Assembly: GCA_023014365.1 (NCBI GenBank)
Contig: JAEBUN010000054.1
Span: forward strand, 124,001 to 188,000
Length of the DNA stretch: 64,000 bases
Source: Lepiota brunneoincarnata
Taxonomy: Eukaryota > Basidiomycota > Agaricomycetes > Agaricales > Agaricaceae
Direction: 5' to 3'
Part shown: positions 10,542 through 21,121 of the stretch, one piece after another
Layout: every line of letters begins with the position of its first letter
Numbering within the stretch: the stretch's first letter is position 1
Program-made: the position numbers and the translations under genes
Notes under the pieces: generated by a model
What the model saw: only the letters and a program-made list of their open reading frames with translations
Databases searched by the model: none
What the model was told of the DNA's origin: nothing

Positions 10542-12083
10542 AAGGGTTCCAAGCTTAGGGTGTCAGGTGAAGCAGTGATACCTATTAAGAAATTAGTCAA
10601 ATAAAATGAGGAGTGGTTTCTTGACTTATGCTAACGTGTGCCCACAGTTGCCAACTTGGGGGGAAGCTGTGGTGGTGGTTGCTTGGGACTCTAACGGATC
10701 ACAGCATCAACGGATCAGGTACATCACCTGACCTCCAACAAATTTCTTGTCGTGTGATGCTAATGGTGAGTACGCCAACACCTCATCGCTGTAACTTTGA
10801 CTCAATCGTTGGAACAACCCAACAACCTACACTCGTCTTTAGAGTTGTAGCGGTCTTTGGATCTCCGAAGACCTCTGCTCCTCATTATGGCCTTGGGATG
10901 ACAGTCTTTGGATCTCCAAAGATCTTTCTACTCCCCTGGCATGGCTTTGTGATGATGATCTGTATATGCGAAGAGTATGATGCAACAGTATCCCAAGGAA
11001 ACAGATCTTGGATTTTTGCACCCCCATACACCATTCTGGCCCGACTCTCAGTACGCTTGTATCATTCTTACGTTTACCTATTTGGTGCAGAAATGCCTAC
11101 TATATTTCCACATGGAGAAACCGTCTTCTTGGGCAAGGCACGTCCACCTATCATACACAAGGATGTGGCTTCAGATCTATAGTATAATCTGGGAGAGATC
11201 GAGAGAATGCTGAGTGGAGACAACCACAGGCACCTTGTACCCCTGATGTCTTAAGTTGCCTTGACCGGGAGGATTAAGTGTAGCAAGAAGGAATGCTGGA
11301 GGAAGATGGAAACTACATGGCAACATAACTCTCTTGTAAGCCAGATCTGCAGGCTTACACAAACACACCTCGACATACTTGGACTGGTACCATGATGCCT
11401 GCACCACTACACTAGCCTGGCTCGATTCGCGCTCAACACAACTTACACGTACGCGGCTGAACTATACAAGTACCAAGGCATGCATCCAACACAAATTTCT
11501 TCATTTTTACCATCTCTTTTTGTCTTCCCCCCTCCTTGTAGTTTATTCCATGCCCTTCCAGTTCCGGTCTAATTGTGGTTGATAAAAACCTTCTCTGTGC
11601 CTCATTTTCTTCTGCCCCACATCTCCGAACATACCTTGGACCAGTAGAATAAAAGTAGGACAGATCGTGTCATGTGAATACTCAGTGAATTATTTACTCC
11701 ACCTTCTCTCGCCCCTCTTCTCCCTCTATCTCACCTTGAGGATTAAAGCCCAGTGACTGATGGACATGGTCGCACTCGTGTCCCGACCGCCTTCCCCTCT
11801 CCTCAAGGGGATGAAATGCTTACGTAGTGGATATGTGATGACTAGCGAAGCAGACATTGCCAATTGATCGAGACCTTATCTGAAAGTGCCAACTCTCGTT
11901 GCAGACTACTGGGCACAATTGGACACATCTGTAACTACATACGCATATCCCTCCCGCTTCTACTGGTCATGATCTTTCGTGCTCAACTTCTTGGAGACCT
12001 TTGTGGGCGACTGTGTTGCCTCATGAATCTTGATGCGGATGGTTATTTTAATCTTTCCGAAGGTTAGCTCCCACAAAACCCTG
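10542..12083. other. Non-coding stretch with two more palindromes
   Basis: No convincing gene. TCTTTGGATCTCCGAAGA (10854-10871) and TCTTTGGATCTCCAAAGA (10905-10922) are 18-bp palindromes of the same build as those at 5141 and 5202 but with another outer arm. ORFs such as the one at 10628-11182 have no motif and unusual composition. Confidence 0.4.
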
Positions 12084-12792
12084 CTATGACAATCTACTCA
12101 CTTTTCTTTTCTTGCAAGATTTCCTTCCACCACTTTCCCCCAACCCACGCTTACGACCATTTGTGGATGCTACACTACCAGCAATGGTACTATTGCTTCT
12201 GTCTGTAGCTGCTGCAGTCTTGGTTGTATCGGCACCTCTTGATTCAGTGATGACTGCATTCCCATGTGTGCTGATACCAGCGTGCCCCCCATTCACGCTT
12301 GCGACAGAATGGTCTGGCACCTGCCTGATAACTATGGAGCTTCTCAGCAAAGTGGGGCATTGTAGGTCAAGCTGTCTCACCTTCCACCTTGGCTGACATG
12401 TTTTCGGAGCAGTTGTCTTCTTTCCTTGCAAGCATGGAAACTTGTCCCGATTGTCAGCTATTGCCATGGTAAGTACATTTGGTACTCCTACCATTTCCAC
12501 TGGCCTGGGCGATAGCGTTGACATAATTCTTCACAGCCTGCTGGCATAGCTCTGGTAGGTTGGGATGCAGAACTCCCGCCATGTCCCAATGCGCAAGTTG
12601 GTTAGAGCAGTTGCATACCCCAGGCATCCGCTCACGCAATTCAGTCGATGGTTGAGTCTCGATTGAAGGCCCAGGCGACAGTCCACACGATTCAGTTGAT
12701 GATTCAGTTTCAGTTGTCAACCCAGGTGACAATATTGAAGCTCCTTGACAAGGACTAGCTCCATGGCTATGTGTGTTGGGTGAAAGGACCAT
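12084..12792 (-). CDS. Hypothetical protein, two possible exons
   Basis: I do not recognise this protein. Two minus-strand frames join: 12792 to about 12512 (start MVLSPNTHSHGASPC, containing the helical segment ELCQQAVKNYVNAIAQASG) and about 12477 to 12084 (FPCLQGKKTTAPKTCQPRW, ending in a basic tail GGRKSCKKRKVSRLS that resembles a nuclear localisation signal). They can be joined in frame by a 34-nt GT-AG segment, which is short even for this genome, so the junction is uncertain. No transposon domain is seen. It may be a small host gene, an accessory gene of a DNA transposon, or a remnant. Confidence 0.4.
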
Positions 12793-13400
12793 TGTCAGTG
12801 ATAACTGGATTCACTGACACATTGTACTGCTCATTTATATATGCACAAAGGCTCAACAAAGGGCTACCCGGCTTGCCGAGTCGTGAGACCGGTGGTACCT
12901 ATAGCTGGATACACCCCAAGCGACAAACATCAGGTGGTAGCAGGATCCAGCACTGCAGTCAAGCTAATGGATTCAATATAGGTGAGTTATTGCCTCCTAA
13001 TTCCTTACATCCTTATTTTATATTAGCCAAAACACATGCTCTTGTTCGCCTCAGATTCTCTCCCACCCTGCTGTCCCTTAGGACTTTGATCCACCAACAA
13101 TTCATTGCACCAGGGCACTACAAATGGGAGTACAATGTGTGGCCTGTAGGCATTGGTTATCCATGGATGTTGTCACTGATGCACTGCACAGGGCACCACG
13201 CACATGAATTAGACATAATAGATAATAGACTCATTCCGGTACGTCTGACCCATTTTTACCGAGCACGGCTCATGTTCCTGCCCAGTTCCAATGCTCCCCA
13301 GCTCACTGCCGGACAATGACAAGTTCCTTCACCCAAGTGCCCGCTCCACGTACACTGCCAACGTACCTTCAAGAGGTATTCAATTACAAGTTCAGATAGG
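12793..13400. other. Intergenic, no supported gene
   Basis: A 182-codon plus-strand ORF at 12771-13319 overlaps the minus-strand gene and has no recognisable feature. I see nothing else. Confidence 0.35.
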
Positions 13401-13409
13401 TATTTAAGG
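13401..13409 (+). promoter_or_regulatory. TATA-like element of the 13465 gene
   Basis: TATTTAAGG lies 64 nt before the ATG at 13465 and is a plausible core promoter for the spliced gene downstream. Confidence 0.4.
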
Positions 13410-13464
13410 ATTTCGTGGTCGAACACTGCTTCCTGCAGTCGCTCACACTTTATTCATAGTGCGT

Positions 13465-14657
13465 ATGAACATGACCAGCACCAAGAAAACCACCAGTGCC
13501 TCCAAGAAGCCCGCTAGGCAGACAATCAGCACCACAGGTGGGAAACCCAGCTCCCAGCCGACATCGTCACAGACACCCACCACTGCCACCACAAAAGCTA
13601 CGAAAAAACCTACAAGGAAGGCACCCGCCCCACCAAAAGAGAACAGGATGCCTGCACCACCTCAAGCACAGACCCAAACCCCAAATGATGCCGTCCTGGC
13701 CACCCTGCTTGCCAAGGTTGCAAAACAAGAAGGTAAGTCCATTATTTTCTTTGTACTATCTATACAACTGACATTGTTTAGTGGAGATTGATAAGTTGAA
13801 GAAAAGTAGTGCCTCAAAGGCCAAGGATCAAAATATGAAACAGATCCCTCGCCCCCATGGCAGCCTTACAAGGCTTCAAGACAAAATGGGTTTGGAGAAC
13901 AACAAGCCACTCTACAACTACTATCGAGTAAGTCCTTCCCTCATTTTACTTTCAATGCTAATTTTCGTCAGCAGACATTTATTGGTGATATCCTAGACAA
14001 TGCATGTATACCACGCAAAGTTGATTGGAGGTGTCAAGACCCACTTCCCTTAGCCCGGGTCGTAAATATTGTATGTTTATTCTCAACCACCTCTAAATCC
14101 TGACTGTGAACTACTGTACACCACACAGGTACATGCTAAGCATCCACAACTTCGACATTATGAAGGAAACTGGGACTACTCTGGAGATCATGAGGACAGT
14201 GCTCAAAAACAAAAGGTCCAACAGAAACAGAAGCCTCTGCGCTCTGGACAGCACCCAAGTTCAGGAAGGTGAGGACCATGAGGGTACTAACAAGGATCAA
14301 AATGGGACCAGAAATGCTCCTGAGCTTGAAGAGCTGGGGATGAGCAGTGGTAAGGGTGCAGGTGAAGAAGGAGCAAGCAGTGATGGGGGAGAGGCAGGTG
14401 GTGATGCTGGGGAAGAGAGGGATACCAATGACGAGGAAGAGAATGGTGCCCATGACAAGGGAGAGAGTGGTGCTGACAATGATGAGGAGAACAGTGCCAA
14501 TGATGAGGAAGGGAGTGGCACCGATGACAATGAAGAGAATGGTGCTGATGATGAGGAAGAGGGCAGCGTTGATGGTGAGGATACTGGGGTTTTGGTGGGG
14601 ATGAAGAGAAAAGCGATGGAAAGTGGTGGAAAGATGAAGAGGTTGAGGAGGAAGTAG
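13465..14657 (+). pseudogene. Spliced hypothetical protein with acidic tail, one frameshift
   Basis: Four exons are visible: 13465-13732, 13782-13927, 13972-14070 and 14129-14657. They are joined by GT-AG introns of 49, 44 and 58 nt. The N-terminus is rich in Lys, Ser, Thr and Pro. The central part (LTRLQDKMGLENNKPLYNYY, then the third-exon segment) resembles an uncharacterised family repeated in agaricomycetes. The C-terminal third is an acidic repeat of NDEE/ADDEE units followed by a basic tail KMKRLRRK. In exon 4 the expected frame (KHPQLRHYEGNW) changes by one base in the GGG run at 14172-14174; only after that shift does the conserved-looking TLEIMRTVLKNKR and acidic tail follow. So this is either a recent frameshift or a sequence error. 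Function unknown. Confidence 0.55.
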
Positions 14658-15099
14658 TACAGATATATTGTTGCCTATTGATCTAGTAATAGGCAATAAT
14701 TACACACTTTTCACACTCACATCTGAGGGGGCTGACCACCTGAACATTCAACTTAAGCATCTTTTGTAGTCAAGAATGACAACTAAGACCATTGTCTCTT
14801 CCACTGACTAACTAGCATGATTTCCTCCAGAACAGGGGTTGTGATTCCCTTCAGTTTCCTTCCCAGAAAAGGTTGTGATTTTTGTCAGTTTCCTTCTGAA
14901 CAAATGTTGTAATCCTTTAAAAACTCGATGTGAATCACAGCCCCTCATGACCTTAAATATAGTGATATTCCTCCATTAAGTGTGGTAATCAAGTACACTA
15001 AGGTGCGTAATTACTACATTATCAGTGAATATCCACAACACCAATATCCCTATTTATAGTAGGAATTGACCACACCTTATGCTGGAATCAGAGGTTGTT
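14658..15099. other. Non-coding DNA with short direct repeats
   Basis: A degenerate direct repeat of about 35 bp (GGTTGTGATTCCCTTCAG and relatives) lies near 14835-14905. No gene is seen. The lost 3' end of element B should lie in or beyond this stretch, but no LTR similar to 25387-25739 was found. Confidence 0.4.
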
Positions 15100-15118
15100 T
15101 TTCATGACCCCCTGGGTC

Positions 15119-15405
15119 TCACAGTGGGTCCATAGCGAGGGATAGCGAATATCGATCAGGATGGTTGTTGTACATTAAGTACTTCGGGGTGGTGGTTGCG
15201 CTTCTTCTCTTTTCTCCATTGGAACATACAGCGTCTCCAATTGATCTTTGGATTGACTTTGTTAAGCCATGGGAAACCAAGAACCATTGGTTTCGATCCT
15301 GTTGTGGCAACGTAGGTGGTGATGGGAGTTAATTGACCATCAATTATCATGCAGAAAGTAGAATAATGGGTAATCATTCCATTTAAGTTATTTGATCCAT
15401 CAAAG
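15119..15405 (-). pseudogene. Element B protease, C-terminal piece
   Basis: The frame from 15405 (GMITHYSTFCMIIDGQLTP) through MVLGFPWLNKVNPKINW is the second half of a Ty3-type aspartic protease (flap and LGFPWL segment). It joins in frame, across the CAAAG duplication of element F, to the protease N-terminal half at 23247-23544. After this the frame breaks and no RT follows. Confidence 0.65.
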
Positions 15406-16076
15406 TGTTAGAGCTGGTGCGGGTTGGGACCGAAGCGGAGGGTCGGGGTGGTATCCTTGATATAAGGTAACTGGGGGACAGGGCAAAGTCAGTATGTAGA
15501 CTTTGGGATTGAGGCGGAGTACGTCGGGCAGGGGGTTGGACTTGCAGCCTCAGCATATGTGCTGTGCCCTCCTACTGTCCTAGTCCATATTTCAGGAAGT
15601 CGGGGCCAAAGCGGAGCAAGGCAGAAGAGAGGAGAGGATAGAGAACAGGGAGCTGGTCCGCTGCTCAATTTGATTATCAGACTGAGGAGTACAAGCCAAG
15701 TACCTATGGTATATATACTACTGGCCTTACGAACTATGACTTGTACTGACTACGTGCGGAGCAAAGCGGAGACCAATCTAGTTACAAACGGATTACGAAC
15801 AGATTATGAATGGAATGGAAATGGGTACAGGTATGGAGACTAATAACGTATCTTGACTATGGACAGGAAATGGAGATGGGGGTATGAGACACCGAGGGTC
15901 AGGTGACCACAGCACGTGTGGAGGTGGTCGTGTGATCGGGGCAGTGGGTTGCGGTTGGAGCAGGTCGGGGCCAAGTCGGAGGGCAGAGGGTTGTTGTGTG
16001 GAACACACGTGGAGTCAAGAAGCCGAAGTTTAAATGATTAGACTCTGAGTTGGCATGGATATGACAGTGCCCCCCC
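15406..16076 (-). repeat. 3' LTR of element F
   Basis: 671 bp; the minus strand begins TGTCATATCCATGCC and ends CTCTAACA. It is close to the 663-bp partner LTR, with scattered transitions and small indels. It carries TATATATA followed by AGTCTGATAAT. Confidence 0.87.
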
Positions 16077-16090
16077 TTTAGGGCCGAGTC
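16077..16090 (-). promoter_or_regulatory. Polypurine tract of element F
   Basis: The minus strand reads TAAAGGGGGGGCAC directly before the 3' LTR start, as expected for plus-strand priming. Confidence 0.65.
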
Positions 16091-16141
16091 TCGAGGCCCA
16101 AGGCGGTCTAGGCCGGGGCCCATCGGAAAGTTCCAGCAGGG

Positions 16142-16148
16142 TATAAAA
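16142..16148 (+). promoter_or_regulatory. TATA box of the antisense gene in element F
   Basis: TATAAAA lies 56 nt upstream of the ATG at 16198 on the plus strand, opposite to the element's own transcription. It suggests a dedicated promoter for the accessory gene. Confidence 0.55.
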
Positions 16149-16197
16149 ATGGTGAACTGGTTCAATTCCAAAAAACACAACTTGACCTCTTACTCCC

Positions 16198-17201
16198 ATG
16201 AGCAGACAACCCTCCCGACAGCCGACCGCTGCGGAGCGCAAGGCGCAATTGTTGAGGGAGAAGGCGGAGCGAGAGGAGCAAGAGCGGCTGGAAATCGAGA
16301 GGCTGGAGGAGGAGGAGCAACAAGAGGAGGAGGAGTGGCAGCGGATGATAGCGCTGCGCCAGCAACAAGTGGAGGAGCAGGCGAGAGAGCGTATGGCAGA
16401 AGATATCAGGCAGCAACAAGATGAGGCTGCCGAGGCAGAGCATCAGGCGATTCGGGCCCAACTTGTTGCAACGACTATGGGGGCCTTGTTGAGCTGTCCA
16501 TCGGAAGAACCGATGCAGGTAGATACGGAGGAGTCGGATTCCGAATACACGGATAGGGACGAGGCGAGAGATGAGGAGGAGGAGGAGGAGGAGGCCTCCG
16601 GGGATTCATGGGATAAGGGTAAGGGGAAGGCAAAGGCGAGGGCGGCCCCACGACAGGGCCATGCGAACATATTTGGGGGTGAGAACCCCTGCTGGAGGTG
16701 TCAGCGAGATGAGGTCCTGTGTGAGGTCGCCGGATAAGTCATTTTGAGGGTTTCCAGGCTACATACTGATAGTTTTTTTAGTAACACCAGGAGTTGCCAT
16801 CGGTGCAGCAAAATGAAGAAACGGTGTGGGGGTCAAGAGGAGACGGAGCCGAGCAGGGCCAGGGGGATGTCAGGCCACCAATTCAAAGGTGAGTAGGGGT
16901 TTCTGACTGCGAGGTTTGCTGACCAAATGATCCTGGAGAGATGAAGCGACTTATCGAGGAGGGGCACCAGAAGACCCTCAAGCGGGTCAATATCATGGAG
17001 GTGCGGCTTGCACAGGCCATCACTCGATTGGGGAAGAGGGTGGACAAGGTTGAGCTGATGGCTGGCCACTATGAACAGTTGCGGCATTGGGAGGTGCAGG
17101 TGGATGGTAACTGGTTGAGTAGGGGTATTACAGAGACGGAGGAGACGGAGGAGTCGGAGGAGTCGGAGAGCATCGGAGGCATTTCGGAAGAGGAGGTGTG
17201 A
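16198..17201 (+). CDS. Antisense accessory gene of element F: coiled coil, Cys6 cluster
   Basis: The gene lies between the pol end and the 3' LTR of element F but on the opposite strand. Exon 1 (from ATG 16198) encodes a charged Glu/Arg/Gln coiled coil, an acidic stretch and the first half of a Cys cluster, CWRCQRDEVLC (16690-16722). The second half, CHRCSKMKKRC, is at 16795-16827. Both halves are C-x2-C-x6-C, so the pair resembles a binuclear Zn2Cys6-type cluster. Intron 16889-16938 leads to the last exon, which has a second coiled coil (KRLIEEGHQKTLKRVN) and an acidic C-terminus ending at 17201. The splice between the two Cys halves (about 16725-16780) could not be placed in frame, so this copy may be damaged. 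A TATA box and a polyadenylation signal bracket it. A DNA-binding or regulatory role is only inferred. Confidence 0.55.
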
Positions 17202-17273
17202 GGTATGATGGAGGATGCAGTGGCGCCGCCCCGCAACTCTGGGAACGATACGGACAGGTAGTTGTACTTGTCC

Positions 17274-17279
17274 AATAAA
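17274..17279 (+). terminator. AATAAA polyadenylation signal of the antisense gene
   Basis: AATAAA followed by a T-rich run lies 73 nt after the stop of the plus-strand gene. The pol reading frame on the other strand ends at 17321, so the two genes converge tail to tail. Confidence 0.5.
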
Positions 17280-17320
17280 AATTTTTTGTTTCTTGGTGTG
17301 GTAGGTGGTCAGCGGAAAAT

Positions 17321-18484
17321 TCAGAGTGAATGGAGGGGACCAGGCTTAGAGGGGTAAGAGGAATGGAAAGCCTCTACTAGATTGGTAGCATGTTCAAGCT
17401 CGGTAGCCAGCAACCACGAGGATTCTTCTTCAGTATCTTCATAACCTAACCAGATGACTTTATAGAGGAGCTTGCATGCGCGGCACTGATCGATCTTCAA
17501 GTCAACAATACGGGCAATCTCATATTCTGGTTCACCATCAATAGAAACTGGTGCGGGTGGCAGGTCTGATCAGGTGGGTATGCTGTTAGGCATAGCCGGT
17601 TTGAGCATGGAAACATGGAAGACGGGGTGTACTCCACGCATGGAGTCAGGAAGTTGGAGTGTAAAGGAATGGGTACCTGCTTGTGCAATGATCTCATAAG
17701 GCCCAAGGAACTTTTCGGAGAGTTTTTTGGAAGGACAGGTGGTGCGGAAGAATTGGGCTTTTACGAATACCTTTTGTCCAACCTTGAAGTCCGGGGCGGG
17801 GAGTCGGCAGGCATCGGCGGAGGTCTGGTAGCGTTGCTGGGCTAGCGCTATTTCAGACTTCAAGGTGGTGTGTAGGTCGTCGAGGTCAACAGCAAAATGG
17901 CGGGCCCGAGCTGAGGCGAGATCACGTTCAGGATGAACTGTGATGTTTGGATGGTATCCTTTATTAGCGAAGAATGGGGAGATACTGGTGGTGGCACTAG
18001 GAGTGTTGTTGTAAGCAAACTTGGCTAGTGGTAGTAATTTGGACCAATTGTCCTGTTGGTAGTTACAGTAGACCCAAAGATATTGTTCGAGGGTCTGGTT
18101 GGTGCGTTCCGTCTGTCCGTTGCCTTCTGGATGGTAGCCCGAAGTGAAATGTAACTTCATATCGAGGGCTTGTCCCAATGAGTGGAAGAAGTGGGAGACG
18201 AATTCGGAGCCGCAGTTGGAGGTAACATGTTCGGGTATGCCATGCTTGGAGAAGACGTGGAGGACGAATAGGCGGGCGAGGTCGGAGGAGGTGACGGTAT
18301 CGTAGGTGGGGATGAATAAGGATTGCTTGGTGAGTCTGTCAACTATTACTAGGATGGCGTCATAGCCGGAGGAGGTGGGGAGTTTTTCTATGAAGTCCAT
18401 GGAGATTGAATTCCAAGGGCATTTGGGGATGGGGAGTTGCTTGAGGAGACTGTAGGGGCAGTGGCGCTGGGGTTTAGACCTCAT
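17321..18484 (-). pseudogene. Element F integrase and chromodomain, inactive
   Basis: Continues pol after an in-frame TGA at 18485. The core begins QLPIPKCPWNSISMDFIEKL (first catalytic Asp present). The second catalytic motif reads TSNCGSEF where Ty3 elements have an Asp in the third position, so this Asp is Asn and the neighbouring Arg is Cys; both fit C:G-to-T:A decay. The Glu of GNGQTERTNQ is present. A GPY/F-like module (KLSEKFLGPYEI) follows. After an in-frame TGA at 17570 comes a chromodomain (EPEYEIARIVDLKID, LLYKVIWLGYE, SSWLLATELEHA). The gene ends at 17321. Chromodomain integrases direct insertion to methylated-histone chromatin. Confidence 0.82.
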
Positions 18485-20428
18485 TCAGGTGACACAAGAC
18501 TTACAGAAATCCTTGACGAAGGTGTGGATACTAGGCCAGGTGTATTCGCGCCGGATGAGTTCAAGTGTTTTATTCTGACCGAAGTGGCCAGCTAGGACAT
18601 GGTCATGCTTGTACTGGAGGACCCGAAGTCGGAGATTGTTGGCGTCAGGGATGTAGATTCTGTCGTCTAGGAGGAGGAAACCTTTATCGTTGACTGACCA
18701 ATGGCCTTCTGGGCTGGCAAGGTGGGCAGAGGCGGTCGGATCCACTGGTAGAGCGGCAAGGATATTGCAGTGTAGTTGGTCGAGATCCATGACTACAGCT
18801 GTGCGAAGGGAAGGGGTGTAAAGAGTGGTGGCACGGACGGAGGCCGCGAGTTGTTCATGAGTGAACACAGGCTGGAAATTGTGCAGGTTGACTGATGCAT
18901 AGTTGCTATTCCCCCCTTTAGGGTAGACGTCCCATCGTCTAGTTAGGGTGTCAGGCTTGGTGCCAAGGTGGCCAGGTTGGAACTGGATGACAAGGTGGAA
19001 TTGGGATAGGAACTCGGACCAACGAGCTTGGTGGCAAGTAAGGATCTTGGTGGTGCAGAAGTATTCGAGGTTTTTGTGGTCGGTGACTACATCAATAGTA
19101 AGAGGGGCACCCTCAAGATAGTGCTGCCAGATACGAAAAGCCTCAAATATCGCCAGGAGTTCCTTGTCATGGGTGTCATAATTAAGTTCGGCTGTGTTAA
19201 AGGTGCGGGAATGGAATGCAACGGGGTGAACCTCCCCATCATCGGTGATGATAGAGAGGATAGCCGCAAGGGCATAGTTGGAGGCATCAGTCTTGACAAT
19301 GATCTGAGTGTCGGGGGCCCAAGGAGTGAGGACAGGGGCAGATATGAATGCTTCCTTCAGGGAACTGAAGGCTTCGCAGCATTTGTCAGTGAAATTCCAT
19401 TTCACGTCTTTGTGGGTGAGGCAAGTGAGCGGAACAACGATGTCGGAGTAACCGTGAATGAAGCGATAATAGAAGTTGGTGAAACCTAAGAAGGACTGGA
19501 TGTCCTTGACTTTCTTGGGTTCTGGCCACTCCTGGATGGTCTTGACCTTAGATTGGTCCATTCGGAGACCATCGGGGGAAAGAATGTAGCCAAGATATTC
19601 CACTGTGTCGGAGTGGAACTGGCATTTGTCGGGGCAGGTGTATAGACCGTGTTGGCGGAGCCGCTTGAGGACCTCCTTGACTTGGTCACAATGGATACTA
19701 TGATTGTCGGAGTATATCAGAATGTCATCAAGGTAGATAGTGATGCAGACGTCAAGCATGTCCTTGAATATATTGTTCATGAACTGCTGGAAGGTGGCAG
19801 GGGCGTTGGTGAGGCCGAAAGGCATGACCATCCATTCAAAGGAGCTGTAGCGGGTCCGAAAGGTGGTCTTCCATTCTTTGCCGTCAGCAATGCGGACCAG
19901 ATGGTAAGCGTGATGGAGGTTGATTTTGGTATATACGCGGGCTTTGCGAGGGGAGTCTAAGAGGTCAGAGATGAGCGGAAGGGGGTAGCGATCCTTCTTG
20001 GTAATATGGTTGAGACCTCTAAAATCAACACATAAGCAGAGAGAGCCGTCCTTTTTCTTTACAAAGAGGACCGGGGCTCCATGAGGAGAAGTGGAGGGGT
20101 GAATGAAGCCAATAGATAAATGTTTGTCAATGAAATCACATAGAGCTCCAAGCTCTGATTGTGAAAGGGAGTAAATGGTACCAACCAGAGGCTGACCTGC
20201 CGTCCTCAAGGTTAATCTGGAGGTTGTAAGGGCGGTGTGGAGCGAGTGTGTCAGCACGTGTTTTACTGAAAACGTCAGCAAACTCGTGGTATTCCTCGGG
20301 GATGGATGAGAGGTCAGCTGGGTCATTGGAGACAGAAGAAGACGTGGCCAATGTGGAGGTGGCAGAGAGGTCAATTCGGAAGTGTTGGGAGCCAGGGAGC
20401 TTGGTAGCGCGGATAAAGGCAGGAGCAT
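18485..20428 (-). pseudogene. Element F reverse transcriptase and RNase H, inactive
   Basis: A 647-codon frame. The RT motifs are PVLFVKKKDGSL, RGLNHITKKDRYPLPLI, VYTKINLHHAYH, FGLTNAPATFQQ and ITIYLDDILIYSDN. The YLDD box is intact, but the first catalytic Asp (normally KID) is Asn. RNase H follows (IIVKTDASNYALAAILS, YDTHDKELLAIFEAFR, TDHKNLEYF), then the integrase zinc-binding region (HDHVLAGHFGQNKTLELIRR through FCKSC). The frame is shifted relative to the protease frame near 20140-20200 and ends in TGA at 18485, before the integrase core. Confidence 0.85.
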
Positions 20429-20849
20429 TTATCAGGGATATGTGCGGTTTTGCAAGGGGGACAGATTGGGACAAGGTTCCGGACAGGGGTGGTGAACCTA
20501 GGTCAGGAATGTCAGGGGTGGCCATAGGCGGGGCCGATGCGGGTGCGACGCAGGTAGAGACGGAAGCAGGATTCTCGAGTAGGGATGGCCGGAAAGTAAT
20601 ACTGCCCAAAGCCCAGTCAATCAACGGATTGTAGTGGGTGAGCCAGTTGTGTCCTAAGACCACAGAACAGGAAGAGTCGAGCCAGGTGACATAAGTGTCC
20701 AAAATGATAGATTCACTGGAGGGGAAGGATACAGGCAGTTGCGCAAGCTCCGTAATGTAGGCATTTGAGGTCCCATCAAATAACCAAAGTTCAATAGCCA
20801 GGATGGACGAGGTTGGAATACTATGAGAATGAACAAAAGATGAGTCCAC
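20136..20849 (-). pseudogene. Element F protease region
   Basis: Contains the C-terminal part of the Ty3-type protease (SSCSVVLGHNWLTHYNPLIDW) and the linker to RT with PEEYHEFADVFSKTRADTLAPHRPYNLQINLEDG. The active-site half lies just upstream around 20870 (the minus strand encodes KALVDSGS). The frame runs out at 20136 after overlapping the RT frame, indicating a small indel. Confidence 0.75.
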
Positions 20850-21121
20850 AAAACAGTGAGTAGAACCACTATCAACAAGAGCTTTGAAAGGAGAAAGAGA
20901 AGAGAAATCAGAACTAACTACATTGTCCGTTACCGAAAGCGGGTCCGAAGCGGAGAGTACGGAAGCAGAAACAGAAGATAAAGAAGTAACTACAGGAGAA
21001 GTTAATGTAATATGAAAAGAGTTCAGGTCGGAAAGAGCGGATGCATTGAGACGGAAACTCTCTGGGGTACAGCAGAGTTCAATGCGATCCTCAGTCTGTG
21101 CAGAGGCCTGAGGACCGCCAA

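Noticed and set aside
10628..11182. 184-codon plus-strand ORF
   Set aside because: No domain, odd composition, no splice or promoter support, and it crosses palindromic repeats.
12771..13319. 182-codon plus-strand ORF
   Set aside because: Overlaps the minus-strand hypothetical gene and has no recognisable feature.
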